Source: CAZEER01 sp964586315
GTDB lineage: Bacteria; Fidelibacterota; Marinisomatia; Marinisomatales; UBA1611
Assembly: GCA_964586315.1 (NCBI GenBank)
Contig: CAZPHE010000053.1
Location: 1-14,736, forward strand
Reading direction: 5' to 3'
Length of the DNA stretch: 14,736 nt
The notes below the pieces were generated by a model, which was given only the letters and a program-made list of their open reading frames with translations, was not told where the DNA came from and made no database searches. The stretch's first letter is position 1. Every line of letters begins with the position of its first letter. Positions 1 to 8,000 of the stretch are shown piece by piece. The translations under genes and the position numbers were made by a program.

Positions 1-466
1 TGGAGGTGGTGATGATATATGGAATACGGATGATCAATTTCGTTTTGCTTATCAAAAAATAAAAAAAGACTTTACTTTTACCATCAAAATAGACTCACTT
101 TATAATACTCACCAATATGCAAAAGCTGGAATAATGATTCGTAAAAGCCTCAACAAAAATTCTGCTCATGGGATAGTAAATATATTCCCAAATGGCAATA
201 CAGAGTTTGGTTATAGAAGCGAAAACGGTGAAATGATGAAAGCAATACCTGGTCCAAAAATAGAATGGGATAACGCTAGATTAAAAATCAAAAAAAATAA
301 AAACATGGTACGGTTTTTTGTTTTTAGCGATGGATCATGGTTTGATATAGGAAAACTAAATATATCTAAATGGGGTAAATCTTTTTATGTTGGTATAGCA
401 ACACTATCCCATGATAATAATCAATTAACCACAGCTCAATATTCAGAAATTAATCTTCAATATTAG
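1..466 (+). CDS. C-terminal part of a DUF1349-like (concanavalin-fold) secreted protein, partial
   Basis: The reading frame is open from base 2 with no start in view, so this is the last 154 residues of a longer protein cut by the window edge. The visible part begins GGGDDIWNTDDQFRFAYQ and continues with a KAGIMIRKSL segment and a later NIFPNGNTEFGYRSE segment. That order (G-x-DIW..D.F.F.Y, then a beta-strand pair, then AKAG.MIR.SL) is typical of DUF1349 / regulation-of-enolase-type concanavalin-like domains, common as modules of secreted or surface bacterial proteins. The protein ends directly after the domain with no sorting tail. It converges on the symporter pseudogene, 15 bp between stop codons. 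A binding rather than catalytic role is inferred; no catalytic residues can be named. The ATG at 134 lies inside the domain and is not the true start. Confidence 0.75.
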   Translation, partial: GGGDDIWNTDDQFRFAYQKIKKDFTFTIKIDSLYNTHQYAKAGIMIRKSLNKNSAHGIVNIFPNGNTEFGYRSENGEMMKAIPGPKIEWDNARLKIKKNKNMVRFFVFSDGSWFDIGKLNISKWGKSFYVGIATLSHDNNQLTTAQYSEINLQY

Positions 467-484
467 GTATTACACAGGTACCTA
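464..484. terminator. Weak inverted repeat between convergent stop codons
   Basis: TAGGTA (464-469) and TACCTA (479-484) form a 6-bp inverted repeat with a 9-nt loop. The left arm contains the TAG stop of the upstream plus-strand gene and the right arm contains the stop of the minus-strand pseudogene. It has no T-run on either side and is short, so a terminator role is only a guess from its position. Confidence 0.2.
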
Positions 485-1305
485 GCCCGCGATTACAGAT
501 AATAATAAATAAATCCCAAGTGTAGTTTCAATAATTATGTAAGAAACAGATTTTTCATGTTTCCATTGAGTCATATTAATTGGATGAATATCTATTCCAT
601 AACCTTTATTTATTTCTCTTTCAGATTTTGGTTTGAAAAATCCGATAATAAGCATTAGCCCTATAGATATTACAAAACTAATAAAATAGCCATAACGCCA
701 GCGCAGTTCTCCATTTCCGTCAATAACGTAAGCCAAGGAAAAGTTACAGTTTTATCATCCATATTAGTTTGTGTTAATACGGAAAGATATTCAAGATTAT
801 TTTTATAAATGGTTAAACTATCATTTATAAATGATCCCTTCCCCAGTTTGATTAATGCTAAAAAGGGAATTGATAATCCTCCAATTAATAACCCGAGCCC
901 GTTTATTGTATCACTAACAGGAAAAGATTTTAATCCACCAAAGATTGCATAAGCGCTACCCAAAATATCTATAGTAGGAACAAGAGTATCTAATTTTATT
1001 TCTAATGAAAACATTTCCTTCAAGACTAAGGATCCTGTATATAATGCGATAGAAAATAATACCGTTACATAACCAAAAAAGAATAAACCTGAAACCATAG
1101 AAGAAGTAGTTTTATCAAATCTTTTTTCTAAAAAAGCAGGCGTTGTTGTAAAACTACTTGCTAAATAGCGAGGTAAAAAGATCAAAGCTGTCGTAACCCT
1201 GGCAAAAGCTTCCCAAGCGATACCAACAAGTGTCGTATCTCCAAATACGTCACCATTCAAACCAACAAGTTGCGCTGTAGAAATATTTGTACAGTGTTTT
1301 AGCAT
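482..1305 (-). pseudogene. Decayed sodium:solute symporter (SSS family) gene
   Basis: Two overlapping minus-strand frames encode separate pieces of one SSS (SGLT-like) transporter. The piece at 1305-670 contains NISTAQLVGLNGDVFG, then FLPRYLASS, TTTPAFLEKRFDKTTS and several hydrophobic helices, matching the region from the end of helix 1 to about helix 5. The piece at 736-482, in another frame, contains LRWRYGYF, helix VISIGLMLIIGFFKP and a final helix, matching the family's C-terminal end. Family members usually have about 500-600 residues; the two pieces total about 270. The first helix and start are lost (a stop lies four codons before the ATG at 1303-1305). The central helices are missing, and the frame changes near 736-745. 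The intact gene would have been a Na+-coupled inner-membrane solute transporter. An assembly or sequencing error is possible for the frameshift but would hardly explain the missing core and N-terminus. Confidence 0.8.
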
Positions 1306-1354
1306 GAAGGTATTTTAAAATGAGAATTTATTTTAGATTTTTCCATTATCTTTC

Positions 1355-1370
1355 ATTTTAAATTTAAAAT
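1355..1370. repeat. 16-bp perfect AT palindrome upstream of the CotH-domain gene
   Basis: ATTTTAAATTTAAAAT reads the same on both strands and ends 24 bp before the TTG start at 1395. A second short palindrome, CTAGCTAG, lies at 1376-1383. Position in the only non-coding gap between the divergent pseudogene and the large gene fits an operator or promoter part, but sequence this AT-rich produces such palindromes by chance. Confidence 0.25.
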
Positions 1371-1394
1371 ACAATCTAGCTAGAGTACGATACT

Positions 1395-4300
1395 TTGCAA
1401 TACAAACTTATTATAATCATATTTTTTCTTAGTTTTTCAACTGCCCAGACAGTCCAACTAAATGAAATAGTTTCAAGTAATGGAGATATATTATTTGATG
1501 AGGATGGCGACACACCAGACTGGATAGAAATTTATAATACAAACTCAGAATCTTTAAATCTTTTAGGATTTGGGATCACTGATGATCCAGATGATTTACA
1601 AAAGTGGATTTTCCCTTCAATGGAAATTGAACCATCCAATTATCTTATCATATTTGCTTCTGAAAAAGACCGTAAGGATATTGTAATGCAGTGGGATGCA
1701 ATAATAGACTGGGGAAATATTTGGTCTTACTGGGTCGGGAATAGCGAACCTATATCTGATTGGGAATTACCAGAAACAGATATAAGTTTCTGGCCAACAG
1801 GAATTAGTGGATTTGGTTATGGAGATAACGATGATAATACTGATATAGGACAAACTACATCTGTGTATGTTCGAAAAAGTTTTAATGTTACTGATCCATC
1901 GATTATCATTAAAGCTTTATTTCATATCGATTATGATGATGGATATATTGCTTATTTAAATGGTATTGAATTCTCACGTAGAAATCTCGGCGCGGTTGGA
2001 TCATTAGTCAATTATAATACAACTACAACAGCTCTCCATGAAGCAGAGATCTACTCTGGAGGTTTTCCCGAGCAAATTATTATTGATCTTGAAGAGTTTT
2101 CAATTACTTCAGGAATAAATATCTTGGCTATTGAAGTCCATAACTATAGCAATACTTCATCAGATTTAAGCTGCATACCCTTTTTAACTCTAGGTTATAA
2201 TATTGATATAGAAAATACAAATGAACCTATTGATTTAATGGAATTGCCAAATTCATTTTTGCACACAAATTTTAAAATTAGCTCTAGCGGTGAAAATCTT
2301 GTATTAAGTGATGAAAATGAAACCATTTTAGATTCCATAAATACTGGTGCATTAGAGACAAATATGTCTATAGGAAGAGAATTAGAAGGTGATAATTGGG
2401 CCCTCTTTTCTGATCCAACACCTGGTGAATCAAATTCAAATCCAGCCTACCTTGGTGCACTAGCATTACCAGGATTCTCATTGGAGTCGGGATTTTATGA
2501 GAGCAATCAAATTTCATTGGAGATAACTAGTCCTGATGAATCAGCAACCATATATTTTACTACAGATGGTACTAAACCCACTATCAATGATACACAATAT
2601 GAAAACGCAATTATAATAAACTCTAATACCGTAATTAGAGCGCGTTCAGTTTTAAATGACTGGGTGCCTTCAGATATAACAACAAAAACTTTTATTATAG
2701 GAACAGATGATTTTAATGATCTTCCAAAAATTTTTCTTACTACGGATCCAAACAGTTTTTTTGATAGTGATACCGGAATGTATGTAATGGGACCAAATGC
2801 TGAATGGGATTTCCCTTATTTTGGAGCAAATTTCTGGGAAGATTGGGAACGCCCTATTCATTTTCAAATACTAGAAACAAACGGTGCAAATTATTCAGCT
2901 GATGCTGGTGTAAAAATCTTTGGTGGGTGGAGCAGGGCATTTCCTCAAAAATCCCTATCAATATTCTCAAGAAGCTATATTGGACCTAGTAGCTTTAATT
3001 ATGAATTATTTCCTGAGACAGGAATAATGAACTATGAAGCATTTGTATTAAGGAATTCTGGGAATGATTGGGAATCAACAATGCTCAGGGATGGATTTAT
3101 ATCAAGTCTAGCGAAAAATTTAGATATAGACTATCAAAAATACCGTCCTTCTCTTTTATACCTAAATGGTGAATTTTGGGGAATCCAAAATATTAGAGAA
3201 AAAGTAAATGAACACTTTATTGCTTCAAATCACTCAATCTCAAGCGAACATATAGATCTATTAGATATAGAAGGTATATATGAGCATAATATTATCCATG
3301 GAACTAACTCTGATTATCAAACTTTAATCAACTACCTAGAAACCCAAGATATGAATGATCCTTTGGTTGAAGCTGCATTAGAAAACTGGATAGACATAGA
3401 ATCTTATATGAGCTACCAGGCATTTCAGATATTTATAGATAATCGAGATTGGCCAGGAAATAATATAAAATTTTGGCGTGATCATAGAGTTGGTGGTAAA
3501 TGGCGCTGGATACTATATGATACAGATTTTGGCTTTGGCATTTGGGAGCAATCTGCTTACACATTTAACACATTAAATTTTGCTCTAGAAAGCAATGGGG
3601 CCGGATGGCCAAACCCACCATGGAGTACTTTTATTTTTAGGAAAATTATGGAAAATTTCCACTTTAAAAATTTATTTATAAATATTTACTGTGATATGCT
3701 AAATACTGTTTTCCAACCAGAATTTTTAATTGATCATCTCGATTCAATATCAACTACAATAGAAAGTGTAGTGCCAACACATAGATCAAGGTGGTATAAC
3801 GATGGAAACTGGCCTAATTCTACTGTCAACTGGGAATGGAGATTAGAGGTAATGGAAAATTTTAGTAATAATAGGCGTGTTTATGCAATTAATCATATTC
3901 GCGGTGAATTTAATTTGCCAAATCTAGCACAAATGGAATTAAATATTATTCCAGATGCAGGCGGCTCAATCAAAATCAACACATTAAATATAAATGAATC
4001 AGGATGGACAGGCTACTATTTCCCCACAGTACCAATTCATTTGATTGCAAAAAAAAATGATGGATATCAATTTAGCCACTGGCTGGAATTCCCTGATTCA
4101 AATAATACATTAAATATTAACATAACAGATCCATTTACATTAACCGCGGTGTTTTTACCTAGTGAATTAAGTCCTGGAACAGTGGTAATTAATGAAATTA
4201 ATTATAATTCTAATGATGATTTTGATTCAGGAGACTGGGTTGAATTATTTAATCCTGGTGAAACCAATCTCGATCTTTCAGGTTGGGTTCTAAAGGATGA

Positions 4301-4964
4301 TGATGATAGCCATATGTACACTATTCCTGAAGAAACCATGCTTGATAGCGGTGGTTATATAATTCTTGCAGAAAATATCGAACTTTTTACATCTAATTTT
4401 GTGAATATAAATCAAGTTATCGGACCTTTTGATTTTGGCTTGAGTGGTGGTGGTGATGATGTAAGAATCTTTGACAACAATGGAAGCTTAATTGATTCTG
4501 TAAAGTATGATGATAGTGATCCTTGGCCTATAGAAGCAGATGGAGATGGTGCAACTCTTGAACTAATTAATCCTTTTTTTGATAATACACTAGCAAGCTC
4601 TTGGGGAAGTTCCAATAGTTTTGGTTCTCCAGGAGAACAAAACTCAACCTACCTTTCTTCAAAAGAAACAGAAAACACTATCCCATCCGAAGCTTCTCTT
4701 TTTACTGCTTACCCTAATCCATTTAATGGTACCATAAATATTCCTTTCAGACTACCACCAAATATTAATTCATCTATTATAATATACAATTTACTTGGGA
4801 AAACAATTAAAGTGATTTCACTTCAACATTTTCAGCCAGGAAAAAATTCTATTTCTTGGGATGCAAAAGATCATTTAGGTCATGAAGTCAGTACTGGTAT
4901 TTATTTTGTAAAACTCCAGTATTCTGATCCAAGTAATGTTCAAAAGCTAATTTATTTAAAATAA
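1395..4964 (+). CDS. Secreted CotH-kinase-domain protein with split lamin-tail domain and C-terminal sorting domain
   Basis: The 1189-residue protein opens with a Sec signal peptide (MQYKLIIIIFFLSFSTAQ). Domains by eye: lamin-tail (LTD) first half, about 20-95; inserted beta-sandwich, about 96-285; LTD second half, from LHTNFKISSSGENL at 289 to about 350; chitobiase C-terminal-like module with YFTTDGTKPT, about 360-436; CotH kinase, about 442-830; InlB-like repeat, about 850-922; second LTD, about 925-1085; T9SS/FlgD-like tail with AYPNPFN, about 1102-1189. The CotH part keeps a DNRDWPGNN loop near 680 and WILYDTDFGFG near 705-715, matching the catalytic-loop and metal-binding Asp regions of the family. 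CotH proteins are atypical kinases acting on secreted or surface proteins; substrates here are unknown. The start is TTG because an in-frame TAG lies at 1377 and no ATG or GTG intervenes. A surface or secreted location is inferred from signal and tail. Confidence 0.85.
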   Translation: MQYKLIIIIFFLSFSTAQTVQLNEIVSSNGDILFDEDGDTPDWIEIYNTNSESLNLLGFGITDDPDDLQKWIFPSMEIEPSNYLIIFASEKDRKDIVMQWDAIIDWGNIWSYWVGNSEPISDWELPETDISFWPTGISGFGYGDNDDNTDIGQTTSVYVRKSFNVTDPSIIIKALFHIDYDDGYIAYLNGIEFSRRNLGAVGSLVNYNTTTTALHEAEIYSGGFPEQIIIDLEEFSITSGINILAIEVHNYSNTSSDLSCIPFLTLGYNIDIENTNEPIDLMELPNSFLHTNFKISSSGENLVLSDENETILDSINTGALETNMSIGRELEGDNWALFSDPTPGESNSNPAYLGALALPGFSLESGFYESNQISLEITSPDESATIYFTTDGTKPTINDTQYENAIIINSNTVIRARSVLNDWVPSDITTKTFIIGTDDFNDLPKIFLTTDPNSFFDSDTGMYVMGPNAEWDFPYFGANFWEDWERPIHFQILETNGANYSADAGVKIFGGWSRAFPQKSLSIFSRSYIGPSSFNYELFPETGIMNYEAFVLRNSGNDWESTMLRDGFISSLAKNLDIDYQKYRPSLLYLNGEFWGIQNIREKVNEHFIASNHSISSEHIDLLDIEGIYEHNIIHGTNSDYQTLINYLETQDMNDPLVEAALENWIDIESYMSYQAFQIFIDNRDWPGNNIKFWRDHRVGGKWRWILYDTDFGFGIWEQSAYTFNTLNFALESNGAGWPNPPWSTFIFRKIMENFHFKNLFINIYCDMLNTVFQPEFLIDHLDSISTTIESVVPTHRSRWYNDGNWPNSTVNWEWRLEVMENFSNNRRVYAINHIRGEFNLPNLAQMELNIIPDAGGSIKINTLNINESGWTGYYFPTVPIHLIAKKNDGYQFSHWLEFPDSNNTLNINITDPFTLTAVFLPSELSPGTVVINEINYNSNDDFDSGDWVELFNPGETNLDLSGWVLKDDDDSHMYTIPEETMLDSGGYIILAENIELFTSNFVNINQVIGPFDFGLSGGGDDVRIFDNNGSLIDSVKYDDSDPWPIEADGDGATLELINPFFDNTLASSWGSSNSFGSPGEQNSTYLSSKETENTIPSEASLFTAYPNPFNGTINIPFRLPPNINSSIIIYNLLGKTIKVISLQHFQPGKNSISWDAKDHLGHEVSTGIYFVKLQYSDPSNVQKLIYLK

Positions 4965-5025
4965 ATTAACCTTTTCAGTTTCATATTTTTCTATATTTTT
5001 TGCTTACCATTACTAAGAGTTAAAA

Positions 5026-8000
5026 TTGAAAAACATATTATTACACTTTTTTATGATTACTACAAGTTTTGCTGGAATTACATATGAGAGAGGAATCTTA
5101 ACAGAATTTTTTGGAGGCACCTCACCTAATACATCTTATGATAATTGGATAAGCCACACAACAGAAGGTATTGCTAGTGATGGTTTTAATGACTATGGTC
5201 CATCATGGCTTGACACCCAAACTAATGGATTTGGCCAACACAGAATTTTAACAGAAAATTCAGAGACGCTTAATTATTGGGAATCAATCTTTGATAATTT
5301 TGTTATAGGTGATACAATACTTGTTGATTCATTGCTCCAGGATTCCATTGAATCTTTTTTTTATGAACTAATTATTTTTGAAGATACATCAATAAATAAA
5401 ACTTACCATATCATAAGAGAGCAATTGGATACAACTTATGTTGATTTAAATATTCCTGATAATGATGATGATGATGTTATTGGCAGCTTTAAAAATAGCT
5501 GGGGAATGTATATTATAAACCCTACTGCAAATAGAGAGCAGGTTATTATACAAGTTCCTCATCCCTGTGATGATTTTATTGCATCTTATATAGCATTAGA
5601 AATTTTCATCCAAACAGATGCATTCGCATTTATGATTGCCAGCGCAGGTAGAGAAGTAGCATGGAATGGAATAGGAAATTATTCAAACAATAAATCTATT
5701 TCAGATCCATCACGATATCCTTACACGGTATTTCAAAAGTTTCAAGAATCTGTCGCTCATCCACTCATTGGATTAAATCCTCATTGGCCACTGATATTTG
5801 CTATACATAGTTTTGATAACGAAACACACCTTTCTAGAAAATCAATAATAATGGCTGCTGGGGCTCAAAATTCATTCACTACAAAGCCAATTAGAGATAT
5901 TTCAGATAGTCATTTAGATATTTTAAACTTTACATCTGAATATCCCATTATAGTAAACCAGTTTGATAATACCGATCCATTACATGTAACAGAATATTAT
6001 GAAATTTTCTATGATGATTATTGTGTATATGATAATGGAAATAATGAATTCTCTATTACATTAGCATCAGAATTGAGAGGGCCAGCCACGGGTATTCAAA
6101 TGCTTGATATACAATCTCAAATTAATAGTTATTCAGTATATGAACCATGGGTACATATTGAATTGGATGAGAAACCTATGATATTTGATAATATAGAACT
6201 TTCAGATGAAATATTATATAGTAATGGTATATATCCTGTCGGATTTCAAAACTTTTCCATAATACATGAATATTACCAACCATTTATTGATGCTATTGTA
6301 TCTTATTTGAACCATTGGGATATAATACCTGATCTAAATTCCCCAGATTCTATCGAATCAATTATGGCTTTTAATGTTGATAATTCTGATCAAGTATATC
6401 TCAGTTGGTCTCCAGTTTATGATACAAATTTTAAATCTTATGAAATTAGAGCAGGTACCGATACGATATTTAGCAATCCAATTCTTTTTAATCTAACACA
6501 TTATAGCATGTTACAATATATGCGCAAAGATCACGAAACCTTTGAAGGATTAAATAATACTGAATCATGGTGGTTTCAAATTCGAGGAGTGGATTACTTC
6601 AATAATATTGGTCCTTGGTCAACATCGGTTTCTAATCTTTTACCAGGTCATAGTCCACCTGATACTCTTTTATTTTTTTCTAATAACATCTCTATAGAAA
6701 GTATCATCCTTGAAGATTTTGATGACCAAAGTTTTCTTATTGATACCACAAATACAATTCCTGGGGATAGCCCGACTCTTTCTCTTTTTGGTAATACTTG
6801 GAAATCAATTCAAATTGATCCTTTTTTATTAGATACAACAACAGTTTTACAAGTATTTATCAAAATTGATAGTACTTCAGAAATTCAAGCATTAGGATTT
6901 GCAAATAGCGAAAAGTATATCAGATATTCATTCTCAGGTTTTGAAACTTTAAATATTGAAGAATGGATACCTGTTTATCAAGGAGCAAATCCAAATGGGT
7001 TATGGCATTCTTATCGGTTACCTATTGGCAATGATTGGCTAGCCTGGTATGATACCTTATCATATATTAATGAGATTCATTTTATTAATGATCACGATGA
7101 TACTAGTAGTTCTCCAGGAATTATTAATTTTAGTATGATTCGTGATATAACATCGGATCTTCCTATCCCTCCTATAGTATCTATTGATTATAATTTTCAA
7201 AATATTCGTAATGAAGAGAATCTTGAGCAAGTATCCGTATCATTCCAATCAATAGTACAAGATATTGACTCTTATTCTTTTTCATATAATTGGGAATTTG
7301 GAGATGGTCAATCGTCAAGCGATCCAAACCCATCACATGATTATATTATAGAAGATGATCATGAATATTCTGTGATATTAATTGTAGAAGATGAAACTGG
7401 GAACCAAGGTTTTGCAACAACTGCTATCCAAGTTGATCAAGGTAGTTCTTCCTTCCCTATAACTTTGAACTTTGTGGGGGATATTATGATGGGCAGACGA
7501 TTTGAAGATATTGACGGGATTATCACAAATAATGGTGTAAATGCTCTTTTTGAGCCAACACTTCATTTATTGGGCCTTGCTGCCGATATCACAGTAGCGA
7601 ATCTAGAAATTCCTTTTTCAAATCAAGGATATCCTCATCCAACAAAAAGTATAATTTTCCGTACTGCTCCAGAAAATGTCAGTGGATTAATTTATGCTGG
7701 AATTGATGTGGTATCTATTGCAAATAACCATATTCTTGATTATATGGAACCTGGGTTAATTCAAACCCAAAATATTTTAACTGAAGCAGGGATTCTTCAT
7801 TCTGGCGCAGGATTGAATAGCTATGAAGCTTACCTTCCTGCATTTAAATCCATAAAAGGGAAAACTATTGCTTTTCTTGCTTCAAGTGATAGAACAGGTC
7901 AATATAATAATTATCAACCATACTTAAACGCAGGAGAAAATAAATCTGGATTCGCTTATATGACTCCCTATTATCTTAAACAACAAATTGAATCTGTGAA

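Noticed and set aside
670..745. Programmed frameshift joining the two symporter pieces
   Set aside because: The missing central helices and lost N-terminus cannot be restored by a frameshift, and no clear slippery sequence or structure was seen.
2670..2867. Minus-strand 65-codon frame
   Set aside because: Lies wholly inside the CotH-domain gene on the opposite strand; no recognisable protein content.
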